A stretch of DNA of 64,000 bases from CAZAYY01 sp964489525 (GCA_964489525.1 CAZAYY010000009.1:1-64000); one strand, 5' to 3'; counted from the first letter of the stretch, positions 8,948-19,077 are shown. Numbers and translations: made by a program. Notes: generated by a model not told the origin, from the sequence alone.

Positions 8948-11900
8948 ATGACCCAACTGCTTGAATCTCTGGCAACGTATGTGCCGGATCTCATTTTGGA
9001 ACGCCTCAAAACCGACCCGGCGTCGATTTCCGCGCCAATTTCGCGCGAATTTCAGGCTGTGGTTTTGTATGCTGATATTTCCGGTTTCACTGCGCTCACG
9101 GAGCAGCTGGCCGAACGGGGCCCGGTGGGTGCAGAAGACCTTTCCAGAGTATTAAATGCCTATTTTGGCAGGCTGATTGACCTTTTTTCCGCCAACGGCG
9201 GAGACATTGTTAAGTTTGCGGGGGATGCGCTGCTGGTGGTTTGGCCGTTGGGGTTGGAGGTCTCTCGCGAGGCGCTCATCCAGGCGGTGTGTCAGGCTGC
9301 TTCTTGTGCCCTCGAAGCCCAGCAGTTGATGAAAAACTACCAGACAGAAGATGGCCACCGGCTTTATCTTAAGATTGGCATTGGGGTAGGCCCACTTGCC
9401 AGCATTTACCTTGGGGGCGTTTTTCGCCGGTGGGAGTTCATCCTGGCTGGCGGCCCATTGGAACAGGTTGGCCTGGCAGAGTCGCAATCGCGCGCTGGCG
9501 AGGTAATCCTCTCTCCCGAGGCGGCAGCCTTGGTCCTGGAGTTCGCAGTTGGGGAAACGCTGCCAACCGGCGCGCTTCGTATGACCTCTCTCGCTACGGG
9601 CTGGCAGCGCCTGTTTGACCCTGCTCCCCTGCAAATTCCCGGCATCGAAGCCGAACTGGCCCTACGTTCGTGCATCCCCCGTGCCGTGGTAGACCGACTG
9701 GTTGCCGGGCAGTATGGTTGGCTGGCCGAACTGCGCCGGGTGACCGTGCTTTTTGTGAACCTTCCCGACCTGACCTATGGTGTGCCCCTGGCCCTGGCCC
9801 AACAGGCCATGGAGGCCATGCAGCGAACGCTCTATTACTACGAGGGCAGCGTTAACAAAATCAGTATTGACGATAAGGGCAGCACCCTTGTGGCCGCGTT
9901 TGGCTTGCCCCCGTTTGCTCACGAGGACGATGCTTTGCGCGGTGTGTTGGCCGGAATGGCTCTCTATAAAGAAATGGAGAAACTCAGCCTGCGCTGTACC
10001 ATTGGGGTGACTACCGGGCGGGTATTTTGTGGGGCAATTGGCAACGACCGCCGCCGTGAATACACCATGATTGGCGGCGTGGTCAACCTGGCAGCCCGGC
10101 TGATGAAAGCCGTGCCTGTGGTGTCTTCGCAGGGCCAGGCTTTGCCCGTGTTGTGTGATGAGCCAACTTACCGCGCCTCGCGCGACCGGGTGGACTTTGA
10201 AATTCTTGCGCCCGTGCTGGTTAAAGGCCGGACCGAAAAGATTGAAATCTTTCGCCCAAGCCAGGCCCGACAGGTGGACACTCGCAGCGAAAGCGCCATT
10301 GTTGGTCGCAAAAACGAAACCACATTTCTAACCGAACGCCTGCTCGATTTTTCCCAGGGCCAGCAGGTTGCTCTGGTCATTCAGGGCGAGGCGGGAATTG
10401 GCAAAACCAAGCTGGTGGAACATTTGCTGCAGCAGGCCAAATCTGTGCAGGTGCGCCTGCTTGTGGGGGCTGGCGATGCCATTGAAAAAACCAACCCCTA
10501 CCACGCCTGGCGTTCGGTCTTCTGGCAGTTGTTTGGCCTGGAAGAAATCTCGGCTCAGCGCGAGTCGGGGCTGCACGTGGCCACTGCCCTCCTGGATGAA
10601 AAAGAGCGGGGCGTTGTGCTCGATTTGCTGTACCGCTGGCTGCCCGAACTCACCGACCTGGCACCTTTGCTTAATGCGGTTTTGCCCATGAATCTGCCGG
10701 AAAACGAGCTTACCGTGCAAATGACCGGGGAGATTCGCGCCGATAATACCAACCGGCTGCTCAGCGGGTTGATACGAAAATACGCCGGGGATGGTAAAAC
10801 CCTATTGATTTTGGAAGATGCCCATTGGATGGACTCCGCCTCGTGGCTGCTGGCTCGCCAGGCCATGCAAGACACCCCGTCGCTCATGTTGGTGATTGTC
10901 ACCCGGCCGATGACCGAGTTTGTGCCCCAGCCCTTCCAGCAAATTTTGCAGCGTTCCTTCACCCACACCCTCCTGGTAGAGGCCATGCCTGAATCAGAAG
11001 CGGAAGCCATGATCGCCATGCGTTTGGGGGTAGAGCGCCTCGACCCTGCTGTTCTGGCGTTTATCCAGAACCAGGCCGAGGGGCACCCATTCTTTTGCAT
11101 TGAACTGGCGCTGGCGCTGCGCGATGCAGGAATGCTCGCCTATCAAAAAGGGATGGCCACCCTGGCACCCGGATTAAGCGACCTGCACGCCCTGGATTTC
11201 CCCACCACCATTGAAGGGGTGATCACCAGTAGGATTGACCGCCTGACTCCGCAGCAGCAGCTCACCCTTAAAGTGGCCAGTGTGATTGGGCGCGTGTTCG
11301 CTTATAAAGTGCTTCAGGATGTCTATCCCATTGAAATTGACCGCCCCTGGCTGCGCGACCACCTGAACAACATGACCCACCTGGAACTGACCGCGCTCGA
11401 AACGCCCGAACCCGAACTGGCCTACGTGTTCAAACACATGATTACGCGTGAAGTGGCGTATAACCTTATGGCTTTTGCGCAGCGCCGCCAGCTTCACCAG
11501 CGCCTTGCCAGTTGGTATGAAATTCACTATCAAGAAAATCTCTCGCAGTTTTTCCCCATCCTGGCATACCACTGGTCGCAAACGGATGAACACGAAAAAA
11601 CCCTGGAGTACCTGGAAAAAGCCGGTGATCAGGCCCTGCTCACTTTCGCCAGCCATGAAGCGGTAAATTTTTACCAGGAGGCATTGCGCCATGCATCCAT
11701 GAGGCCAACAACCCATGTAGCCCAAAATGGCCCGTCCCAACTTTCCCAATCGCTGCGTATGGCGAGGTGGTATGTTCAGCTTTCTAAGGCTTATCAAAAC
11801 CTGGGCCTGATGCGCGAAACCCGAGAAAATGCCCTGCAAGCACTGGTGGTCCTGGGTGTTAAAATGCCTAAAACTCGCCCCGCGTTGGTCTTTGCCATCC

Positions 11901-13132
11901 TGGGAGAGCTGTTTAAACAGGGGTTCAGTCGCCTGAACCCCGCCCGCCTGGGCCGCCCTGTGGTTTCAGAACAAGAGGAGCGCCTGCAAACCCTGGCCCA
12001 GGTTTACGCTCGCTTGATTTATACCTATTTCTTTGACAACGATGTGCTCAACCTGGTGTATACCGACCTGGCCATGCTCAACACAGCCCAACAGCTGGCC
12101 CCCACGCCAGAATTGGTAGAGGCTTTTGCCTTTATCTCGGCGATTTTGGGGTTGGCCAAACTGCACCCCCTGGCGGAGTCATCCCTGGTGGAAGCCCGCA
12201 GGGTGGCGGAAGCCCAAAAACAGATTTCTCTCACTACCCGCGTCGCTATTGTTGCTTCTGTATACCGGATTGGCCTTGGGCAGTGGGAGCAGGTCAAAAA
12301 CAGCCTTAACCCCGCACTGCAAGATGCCGAGCGCCTGGGCGATAAGCCCCAATGGGCTGAAGCCACCGTCATCCTGGCGTTTACTGCGTTTCTCGAAGGT
12401 CAGTTTGAAACCTGCGAAGCTTTGTACAGCCACCTGGCAGCGCGCTCGTTGGAATGGGATATGCAGCAGCAGATCATTTGGGCCAGGGCTGCCCAGGCTT
12501 TGTTGGCCATTCACCAGGCAAACCCACAGGCAGCGGTCGACTACTGTGAAGATGGCCTGGCCCGGCTGCAGTCCAACAGCGACAGGATTTCAGAAATCAA
12601 TATGTATGCCCACCTGGCTTCTGCCCGTTTCAACCTGGGTCAATACCCCGTAGCCCTGCAGGCCGCTGCAGAAGCCATGCAGCGCATTGTGGTGGCTCCC
12701 CCGGTGGTGTATTCCACCTGCAACGCCTACCTGGAGCTGGCCACCGTGTATTTTGGCCTTTGGGAGCAAGCTCGCCGGGCCGGGCAAACCGCTTCGGAAC
12801 ACAAGGCCCAGGCGGGCCAACTGCTGCGCCAGATGGAGATTTTCAAAAACAACTTTCCCATTGGTGCTCCGCAGTATTTTCGAGCGAAGGGAGTTTATTT
12901 ATGGCTGTTGGGCAAGCCAGGTCCCGCCAAGGCACAATGGGAAAAAAGCCTGGCAACTGCCAGGAAACTGCGCATGCCCTTCCAGGAAGCCCTGACTTTG
13001 TTGGATATTGCCCGTTTCCGGCAGGCACCAGACCCGGCACTGTTCGAACCGGCTGCTGCCATTTTTCAATCGCTTGGCTGCCACCATGAATTGGGGCTGA
13101 TTGCCCGTTGCCTGGAAAACACAGGCCATTAG
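8948..13132 (+). CDS. Tandem class III nucleotide cyclase / AAA ATPase / TPR signalling protein
   Basis: 1394 residues with the same layout as animal soluble adenylyl cyclase. Cyclase domain 1 (about 30-200) keeps the metal aspartate in LYADISGFTAL (Asp43) and the KFAGDALL block (Lys89, Asp93). Cyclase domain 2 (about 265-430) has LFVNLPDLT where the first metal Asp should be, so the two probably form one active site and one degenerate site. An AAA/STAND-type ATPase follows, with a Walker A GEAGIGKT (480-487) and a Walker B LLILEDAHWMD near 620. The last 500 residues are helical TPR-like repeats. It makes cAMP or cGMP, probably in response to a ligand of the repeat domain. The start ATG lies after a 150-bp gap. 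Confidence 0.9.
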   Translation: MTQLLESLATYVPDLILERLKTDPASISAPISREFQAVVLYADISGFTALTEQLAERGPVGAEDLSRVLNAYFGRLIDLFSANGGDIVKFAGDALLVVWPLGLEVSREALIQAVCQAASCALEAQQLMKNYQTEDGHRLYLKIGIGVGPLASIYLGGVFRRWEFILAGGPLEQVGLAESQSRAGEVILSPEAAALVLEFAVGETLPTGALRMTSLATGWQRLFDPAPLQIPGIEAELALRSCIPRAVVDRLVAGQYGWLAELRRVTVLFVNLPDLTYGVPLALAQQAMEAMQRTLYYYEGSVNKISIDDKGSTLVAAFGLPPFAHEDDALRGVLAGMALYKEMEKLSLRCTIGVTTGRVFCGAIGNDRRREYTMIGGVVNLAARLMKAVPVVSSQGQALPVLCDEPTYRASRDRVDFEILAPVLVKGRTEKIEIFRPSQARQVDTRSESAIVGRKNETTFLTERLLDFSQGQQVALVIQGEAGIGKTKLVEHLLQQAKSVQVRLLVGAGDAIEKTNPYHAWRSVFWQLFGLEEISAQRESGLHVATALLDEKERGVVLDLLYRWLPELTDLAPLLNAVLPMNLPENELTVQMTGEIRADNTNRLLSGLIRKYAGDGKTLLILEDAHWMDSASWLLARQAMQDTPSLMLVIVTRPMTEFVPQPFQQILQRSFTHTLLVEAMPESEAEAMIAMRLGVERLDPAVLAFIQNQAEGHPFFCIELALALRDAGMLAYQKGMATLAPGLSDLHALDFPTTIEGVITSRIDRLTPQQQLTLKVASVIGRVFAYKVLQDVYPIEIDRPWLRDHLNNMTHLELTALETPEPELAYVFKHMITREVAYNLMAFAQRRQLHQRLASWYEIHYQENLSQFFPILAYHWSQTDEHEKTLEYLEKAGDQALLTFASHEAVNFYQEALRHASMRPTTHVAQNGPSQLSQSLRMARWYVQLSKAYQNLGLMRETRENALQALVVLGVKMPKTRPALVFAILGELFKQGFSRLNPARLGRPVVSEQEERLQTLAQVYARLIYTYFFDNDVLNLVYTDLAMLNTAQQLAPTPELVEAFAFISAILGLAKLHPLAESSLVEARRVAEAQKQISLTTRVAIVASVYRIGLGQWEQVKNSLNPALQDAERLGDKPQWAEATVILAFTAFLEGQFETCEALYSHLAARSLEWDMQQQIIWARAAQALLAIHQANPQAAVDYCEDGLARLQSNSDRISEINMYAHLASARFNLGQYPVALQAAAEAMQRIVVAPPVVYSTCNAYLELATVYFGLWEQARRAGQTASEHKAQAGQLLRQMEIFKNNFPIGAPQYFRAKGVYLWLLGKPGPAKAQWEKSLATARKLRMPFQEALTLLDIARFRQAPDPALFEPAAAIFQSLGCHHELGLIARCLENTGH

Positions 13133-13269
13133 CCAAAATGGGCTATTGGCCTGGATGTAATTTAAGGGTACAGTTAAGATCGGTATGTGAGACACTAGCA
13201 GAAGGCAAGGGCTCACCCATCCCGAGGGTGGGGTTGAGCAGGTATACCAGAAGGATGAAAGGATAACGT

Positions 13270-14112
13270 ATGTTCAATTATCAGAGTATTATCATTGAGT
13301 CATTTGTAACCAAACTGCGGGAAGCATACCAGCAAACCTACAACGTCCTTAACCCGGAATATGCCAACCTGATTGAGTGGACTGGGCGGCTTGCCCTCGA
13401 GAACATTGCAAATTCAGATGCCCTGTACCACAATGTTGAACATACTATTATGGTATCGATGGTAGGACAGGCCATTTTAAAAGGGAAACACCTGCGCGAG
13501 GGTGGGGTGAAACCGCAAGACTGGCTGCATTTCATGGTTGCTTTGCTTTGCCATGACATTGGGTATGTGCGCGGTGCATGCCAGCAAGACCGGCCTGGCC
13601 TGTATGCCACGGGTATGGATAACCAGCATATCGAAATTTCGGACGATGGCACCGATGCCGCCCTGACGCCCTATCACGTAGATCGCAGCAAGCAGTTTGT
13701 GCGCGAACGGTTTGGCGGCCGCCAACTTACCCAGGTCATTGACGTGGATACGGTTTGCCAACATATTGAAATGACCCGTTTTCCAGTTCCCCCCAACGAT
13801 GATTTTTATAAGGATACCCGGGGCTATTCGGGCCTGGCGCGTGCAGCCGATTTTATTGGACAGCTAGGCGACCCCAACTACCTGCGCAAAATCCCGGCGC
13901 TTTTTTATGAATTTCACGAGACCGGCGCAAACAAAGCCATTGGCTACACCAGCCCCGGCCAGATGCGCCGCAACTTCACCCGTTTTTATTGGGGCGTTGT
14001 TCGCCCGCACATTCATGATGCTCTCGATTACCTCAGCATCACGCTTGAAGGAAAACAATGGATTGCAAACCTGCATTCCCATGTGTTCGCAGTAGAACAC
14101 CTGGATGATTAA
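13270..14112 (+). CDS. HD-domain phosphohydrolase
   Basis: 280 residues. The metal ligands of an HD domain are seen as YHNVEHTIMV, then LLCHDIGYVRG with the His-Asp pair, and a later aspartate region in DVDTVCQHIE. This resembles the Npun-type metal-dependent phosphohydrolases or cyclic-nucleotide phosphodiesterases. The gene directly follows the nucleotide cyclase gene on the same strand with a 137-bp gap, so it may degrade the cyclase product; that link is inference from position only. The ATG is preceded by GGATGAAAGGA. Confidence 0.82.
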   Translation: MFNYQSIIIESFVTKLREAYQQTYNVLNPEYANLIEWTGRLALENIANSDALYHNVEHTIMVSMVGQAILKGKHLREGGVKPQDWLHFMVALLCHDIGYVRGACQQDRPGLYATGMDNQHIEISDDGTDAALTPYHVDRSKQFVRERFGGRQLTQVIDVDTVCQHIEMTRFPVPPNDDFYKDTRGYSGLARAADFIGQLGDPNYLRKIPALFYEFHETGANKAIGYTSPGQMRRNFTRFYWGVVRPHIHDALDYLSITLEGKQWIANLHSHVFAVEHLDD

Positions 14113-14139
14113 TCGGTTGACGAAAAGAGGAGGTATCGT

Positions 14140-15015
14140 ATGTCCGAAATTGCGATTGTCACCGACAGCGCTGCCAGCATTCCTGATGAATACCTGGATT
14201 CATTGAAAATCAATTGGGTGCCCTATTACATTCACCGGGGCACCGAGGCTTTGCGCGACCTGGTTACGATTCATCGCGATGCCTTTTACCGTTGGATCAC
14301 CACTGCCGACAAACTGCCCACTACCGCAGCCCCGGGCATTGGCGACTACCTGGAAATGTACACCCGCCTGATTGAACAAAATGGGGCGCGTGCCATTATC
14401 AGCATTCACATGACCTCCAAAGGCAGCGGCGCCTACCAGGCCGCCCTGGGCGCCAAAGAAATGCTGCTCGAAAAAATTCCGGGTTTTCGCATTGAGGTCA
14501 TTGACACCCTCAATGTCTCCATGTGCCACGGCTGGATGGTGATTGAATCGGCGCGCGCTGCCCTGGCTGGCCATTCTTTTGAAGAAATTCTCCAGCTAAT
14601 TCGCAAGCTAATCCCGGTTACTCAAATGGTGCAAACTGCCGACACCTTGAAATACCTGTACATGGGCGGGCGCATTGGCCGGGCAGGCCATTTGGTGGGT
14701 TCTTTGCTCAACCTCAAACCCATCATCTCCATGCGGGATGGCGTGATTGTTCCTCTGGGGATTGCCCGCAGCCGCGAGCGTGCCTACCAAAAAATTGCGG
14801 ATGTTGTTGCTCATGCTGCGGGTGCGTTGGGCAAGGTTAAAGTGGCCTATGTTCACGCTGCCGCCCTGGGTGAAGTGGATAAGATTCGTAAATTGGTTGA
14901 AGCACGGGTGGCTGTTGTTGAAACCATCGTTGCCGAACTATCCCCGGCCCTGGGGGTGCATACTGGCCCAGGCACAGCGGGTGTGTGTTTTTACCCGGTT
15001 GAAACTGCCAGCTAA
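14140..15015 (+). CDS. DegV family fatty-acid-binding protein
   Basis: 291 residues. The N-terminal signature IVTDSAASIPDEY, the middle block SIHMTSKGSGAYQAA and the DTLKYLYMGGRIGRAGHLVG block identify DegV. Proteins of this family (FakB) bind fatty acids for phosphorylation by FakA; no fakA is in the window. A consensus AGGAGGT precedes the ATG. It starts 27 bases after the HD gene and its stop overlaps the convergent NUDIX stop by 4 bases. Confidence 0.93.
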   Translation: MSEIAIVTDSAASIPDEYLDSLKINWVPYYIHRGTEALRDLVTIHRDAFYRWITTADKLPTTAAPGIGDYLEMYTRLIEQNGARAIISIHMTSKGSGAYQAALGAKEMLLEKIPGFRIEVIDTLNVSMCHGWMVIESARAALAGHSFEEILQLIRKLIPVTQMVQTADTLKYLYMGGRIGRAGHLVGSLLNLKPIISMRDGVIVPLGIARSRERAYQKIADVVAHAAGALGKVKVAYVHAAALGEVDKIRKLVEARVAVVETIVAELSPALGVHTGPGTAGVCFYPVETAS

Positions 15016-15461
15016 CCTGCCGCCTGCCCGCCCAACTGCCGGGCTTTGTCAAACGCCCGGCGCAGCCATTCTCGCTCGGCCTCAAACGTCACTTTTTGCA
15101 GAGCCATTTCCCATGGCATCCAGGATGGGATGAACTGTTTTTCGTGCCTGCTGCGGATTGTATTGGCCCCCACCTTTGCCAAAAAGTAAAACTCCTGCCG
15201 CATAACATGCTTGCTGCCCAGGGTAAACTCCACAACTTGTTCCCCTAGGGGTGCAAGCACCTCAAGATCTGAAAAGCCGCTCTCTTCCTGGGTTTCTCGC
15301 AAGGCGGCCTGCAGGGCAGTTTCCCCAGGGTCAATGTGGCCTTTGGGCAGGCGCACCTCATCCAATTCTGGCCGAAGCAGCATTAAAACCTTGTCTTCGT
15401 TAATCACCACAGTGCCTGCGGCCTGGTAAACCTTCTTGGGTAAATTTTTGTTAAATTCCAT
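15012..15461 (-). CDS. NUDIX hydrolase
   Basis: 149 residues. The Nudix box is GHIDPGETALQAALRE followed by TQEESGF (about residues 41-63), preceded by VRLPK as in diadenosine-polyphosphate/diphosphoinositol-polyphosphate hydrolases. An in-frame upstream extension to 15770 crosses the divergent promoter region and the 5' end of the SulP gene and is rejected. The ATG at 15461 is used. Substrate is uncertain. Confidence 0.87.
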   Translation of the reverse strand: MEFNKNLPKKVYQAAGTVVINEDKVLMLLRPELDEVRLPKGHIDPGETALQAALRETQEESGFSDLEVLAPLGEQVVEFTLGSKHVMRQEFYFLAKVGANTIRSRHEKQFIPSWMPWEMALQKVTFEAEREWLRRAFDKARQLGGQAAG

Positions 15462-15600
15462 TGGCAATGCCTTTGTTTGGGTTGGGTTGATTGTACTACG
15501 ATAATGTGTGGCGGGGTTGGGGGCGGGAAATGGCTCATCCGGACAAGTTGACAATTCCCGCGTTTTACTGCATACTCTATGCTGTTCTTCGGAGGTATCT

Positions 15601-17886
15601 TTGGACCCGGTTGTTGAACACCAAACGCCAACCCAAGAAACCCGGCCTGGCCAGGCCCAAACTGCAGCCGGTCGTTTTGCCGTTTTGCCCCCCGCGATGC
15701 GTCTCGTCATTGCCGGGGGTGTTTCAGGGTTTATGGCAATTTTGAGCAGTGCGGCGTATGCCCTGCTCATTTTCTCCGCAGAGCCGCTGGCGGCCTATCG
15801 CGCCCAGGCGATTGGTCTGGCTTTGTTCAGTGGGTTGGTGCTGTCTCTGCTGCTCTCTTTTCTCAGCGCATCACCTGGGATGGTGGCTTTTCCCCAACCC
15901 GCACTCATCCCGCTGCTGGCCTTGCTCAGCTTTTCGGTTGTTTCATCTTTTCCGGAAGGAGCAGCGCCGGAGGTTATTTTTGCCACAACGGCTGCGGCTC
16001 AGTTTGTTGCCACGCTGTTGATGGCTGCGGCGCTGCTCCTGTTGGGTCAATTTCGCCTGGGCCGGCTGTTCCGTTTTTTGCCCTACCCGGTTCTGGGTGG
16101 TTTTTTGGCTGGCCTGGGCTGGGTTTTGTTAAAAACCGGGCTCGATTTTATGGCTGGCCAACCGGTTGAAAAACTGTTGGGTTCAAACAGCCTGTGTCAG
16201 CCGCAAAGCCTGACTTTGCTGGTGGGTGCAGTTCTGGGGTTGTTGTTTTTCCTGCTGCAGCGCGGGCTGCACAGCCCGCTTACGGTTCCAGCAGCGTTGG
16301 TGCTTTCCCTGTGCGGTTTTTTGGGGACTGCTTTTCTGCTGGGCTTTTCCCCGGCAAGCCTGCAGTCGGCTGGCTGGTTGGTTGGCCCATTGGGAAATGC
16401 GCCGTTGTGGAATTTTCCCGGGCCGCTTTTGGCTCCGAATCCTATCCAGCCCGATGCCCTGGCGGGTCAGCTTCCCATTTATTTTTCGATTGTTTTTGTA
16501 GCCCTGGTGGGTGTTTTGGCCAGCAACAGCGAAATTGAGGATCTCAGCCAGGTTGAAATGGATATGGACGCGGAAATTAAAGCGGCCGGCATGGCCAACC
16601 TGGTGGCCGGTTTGGGGGGTGGGCTGCCAGGTTATGCCTCAACTTCGCTCTCAGCCATGCCCCGGTTTTTGCAGTTGAGCAGTCGTGGGGTAGGCCTTGT
16701 GGTGGCTGCCTTGTTTGCAGCTGCGCTTTGGTTTGGCGGCTCATTCCTGTCATACCTGCCGCTTGCATTGGTGGGTGCTTTGGCGGTTCACCTGGGACTA
16801 TCCCGGTTATTCACCTGGTTGGTTCAAAATCGTCATCAAATGCCAGGTACGGATTACTATCTCATGTTGGGTATTCTGGCTTTAATCGTGTTCCTGGGGC
16901 CGGTTGCGGGCATTCTGGTGGGAATTCTGGCCACCTCAGTTTTGTTCGCAATCAACTACAGCCGGATCAACATTGTCCGGAACCGCCTGACGGGTTCCAC
17001 CTACCAGAGTAATGTGGACCGCTCTGCGTATTTGCGCCAAAAACTTGCGGAGCATGCCCAACAGATTTTGGCAATCAAACTGCAAGGCTTCATCTTTTTT
17101 GGAACGGCTTACAACCTTTATCAAGAAGTGGTGCAGCGCCTGGAGGATGCCGCCCTTCCCCCGCTCCGTTTCCTGGTGTTCGATTTTAACCTGGTCAATG
17201 GGGTGGATTCTTCGGGGTTGAACAGCTTTAACAAACTGCGCTACCTCGCCGAACAACAAGATTTTTATATTTTGTTTTGTGATCCTGCGCCGGACGTTGA
17301 AGAACGCCTGCGAACGGGGGCGGTGTTGGATCGCGGAACGCCAAAAAACGAAACCCCGCGAACCCAAATATTTTCCGGACTGGATTTCGCGATGGAATGG
17401 TGTGAGAATAAAATCCTGAACATGGACACTATCACCCTGCTTGCCCCGCCGCCGCTCGCCGTTCAGCTGGCGGCAGAAACCGATGGAAAAGTTGATTTTT
17501 CTGCTTTTGTGAAAAAGCTTGAAAAAAAGTATTATCGCCCTGGCGAGGTGTTGATTGAACCAGGCCAACCGCCTGGAGGTGTGTTTTTCATTGAACAAGG
17601 ACAGGTTTCTGCTCGCCTGGTGCAGCCCGATGGCGAAATCGTTCGCCTGCGCACCATGGGGGATGGCACCATTGTTGGCGAATTAGGCATGTACCTGGGG
17701 GACCCTCCCAAGGCCCAGGTGGTTGCAAACGTGCCCACAATTGCTTATTTTCTTTCCCGTGAGACGCTCCAGGCCATGCAGTCTGCTGACCCCGAACTGG
17801 CATCTGCTTTCCACCGGTATATTGCCACGGTTCTCAGCAGGCGCTTGATGCAAATGAACGCGACGGTTAAAGCCCTGATGGATTAG
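15601..17886 (+). CDS. SulP-type anion transporter with STAS and cyclic-nucleotide-binding domains
   Basis: About 761 residues. Residues 30-460 carry ten or more hydrophobic segments of a SulP/SLC26 permease (FLPYPVLGGFLAGLGW, and AGMANLVAGLGGGLPGYAS as the sulphate-transporter-like block). A STAS domain follows at about 485-590 (FLVFDFNLVNGVDSSGLNSF), then a cNMP-binding domain at about 620-745 with the phosphate cassette region GELGMYLGDPPKAQVVA. The cassette lacks the usual RxA arginine arrangement, so nucleotide binding is unproven. The TTG at 15601 has a perfect GGAGGT at 15591-15596, better than an ATG 93 bases upstream. The same layout occurs in bicarbonate/sulphate SulP proteins; the anion is unknown. 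Possible regulation by cAMP fits the cyclase 2.5 kb upstream (inference). Confidence 0.85.
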   Translation: MDPVVEHQTPTQETRPGQAQTAAGRFAVLPPAMRLVIAGGVSGFMAILSSAAYALLIFSAEPLAAYRAQAIGLALFSGLVLSLLLSFLSASPGMVAFPQPALIPLLALLSFSVVSSFPEGAAPEVIFATTAAAQFVATLLMAAALLLLGQFRLGRLFRFLPYPVLGGFLAGLGWVLLKTGLDFMAGQPVEKLLGSNSLCQPQSLTLLVGAVLGLLFFLLQRGLHSPLTVPAALVLSLCGFLGTAFLLGFSPASLQSAGWLVGPLGNAPLWNFPGPLLAPNPIQPDALAGQLPIYFSIVFVALVGVLASNSEIEDLSQVEMDMDAEIKAAGMANLVAGLGGGLPGYASTSLSAMPRFLQLSSRGVGLVVAALFAAALWFGGSFLSYLPLALVGALAVHLGLSRLFTWLVQNRHQMPGTDYYLMLGILALIVFLGPVAGILVGILATSVLFAINYSRINIVRNRLTGSTYQSNVDRSAYLRQKLAEHAQQILAIKLQGFIFFGTAYNLYQEVVQRLEDAALPPLRFLVFDFNLVNGVDSSGLNSFNKLRYLAEQQDFYILFCDPAPDVEERLRTGAVLDRGTPKNETPRTQIFSGLDFAMEWCENKILNMDTITLLAPPPLAVQLAAETDGKVDFSAFVKKLEKKYYRPGEVLIEPGQPPGGVFFIEQGQVSARLVQPDGEIVRLRTMGDGTIVGELGMYLGDPPKAQVVANVPTIAYFLSRETLQAMQSADPELASAFHRYIATVLSRRLMQMNATVKALMD

Positions 17887-18031
17887 GCAGTTGGTGGAAA
17901 ACGCCTTTCGATGCAATTGGCATGAACGGTAGAAAGGGGAGAAGATATTCGGATTTTGATCTGCCTGGCAGGTCTTAAACCTGTTTTATTCCCTCGTGGG
18001 GGTGAATCGTGACAACTTTTAGGCGATTTGC

Positions 18032-18685
18032 CTAGAACCAGCCAAAGAGCATGGGGGTTTTGGCTTTATATTCCAGGTATTTTTTCCCAAAGCGAATTTC
18101 CAATTCACGCTCTTCATACACCTTTAAAAACACCAGCATAGCCGGGCTGAGAATGGCCAACAGCCAGAGAATGAACAAAGCCGAATTGAGAAACAGCCCT
18201 AACCCCAGCAAAAATGCAAACACACTGATGATCATCGGGTTGCGCGACCAGGCGTAGAGCCAGTCGGTGGTTACCAGGCGGGTCAGGGCGATGGCAAACG
18301 GCGCGCCCAATCCTTTTAAAGCCAGGTTAAAAACGGTTAGCAGCGCGCCCAACCCGCCAACAATCATCAGTACAATGCCCACCCAAACCGGAACCTGGAT
18401 CGCCAGCACCTGCAGGTTTTGCACCATAAAAACGGCTTCAATCAGCGCTCCGCCTACCAGGATGGCAATAACATAATGCAGGATACTGGTAACGACCACC
18501 GCCCGGGGGATGTCTGGCTGCTTGTCCAGCATGCGGCGTCCCAGGTAAATGATGGGGATGGTAGCGAGCACCCCACCTACGGCAATGCCTGCTGTAACTT
18601 GCGGCGTGTATGAATGGTTGATCAGCCACAACCAGGCTGCCCAGGTGATGAGAATGCCTGTAAGGTTAATGATTAACATTGTCAT
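18032..18685 (-). CDS. Isoprenylcysteine carboxyl methyltransferase-like membrane protein
   Basis: 217 residues with six or seven hydrophobic segments. The C-terminal block, SRNPMIISVFAFLLG followed by EERELEIRFGKKYLEY, is the hallmark of the ICMT/PEMT-like methyltransferase family (RxP motif and the E-x3-L-x3-FG-x3-Y tail). A consensus AGGAGGT lies 6 bases before the ATG at 18685. Bacterial members act on unknown lipid or small-molecule acceptors, with NnrU-like proteins as an alternative. It converges with the SulP gene across a 145-bp gap. Confidence 0.82.
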   Translation of the reverse strand: MTMLIINLTGILITWAAWLWLINHSYTPQVTAGIAVGGVLATIPIIYLGRRMLDKQPDIPRAVVVTSILHYVIAILVGGALIEAVFMVQNLQVLAIQVPVWVGIVLMIVGGLGALLTVFNLALKGLGAPFAIALTRLVTTDWLYAWSRNPMIISVFAFLLGLGLFLNSALFILWLLAILSPAMLVFLKVYEERELEIRFGKKYLEYKAKTPMLFGWF

Positions 18686-19077
18686 GGCATAACCTCCTGA
18701 AAAACCTGCTGAACTGATAGCCAGGAGCCACCAGCCAGAAAAACGATGCTGCAGGTTATTTTAATTGTCGCATAATTCTAAAAATTTGCAATTCTTTTTG
18801 GAAGCGAGTCTCACCCGCCCTTGTTTTGAGCGCACTCTATGGGTTTTCATCGTTTATATTGCACAGAGGGCACGGAGAAACACACAGAACCACCGAGGTG
18901 TTTTAAAAAAGCTCGATAGCTCTCCCTCCCCACCACCCCTGTCATTCGGGGCGGTGGAGCCGAGAGAAATCTTTCTTGGAGGTGGGAAAGGTTTCTCAAT
19001 GGCTGTGCTCGCCGTCCGTGACGGTTCGAAACGACACGGGGCAGGCCGCACCGGCCAGATGGTGGTAAACTAACCCT
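18686..19077. repeat. Intergenic region with degraded dispersed repeat
   Basis: No gene is seen in this 392-base gap. Two known-looking motifs are present: a CACAGAGGGCACGGAGAAAC element at about 18860-18880, and from 18937 a GTCATTCGGGGCGG...GAGAAATCTTT stretch followed by a TTTCTCAATGG...TTCGAAACGACACGGGG stretch up to about 19035. The latter two arms resemble the very common environmental repeat that reads GTCATTCCGAGCG...AATCTTT. A diverged inverted copy lies at 62480-62930. Confidence 0.55.
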
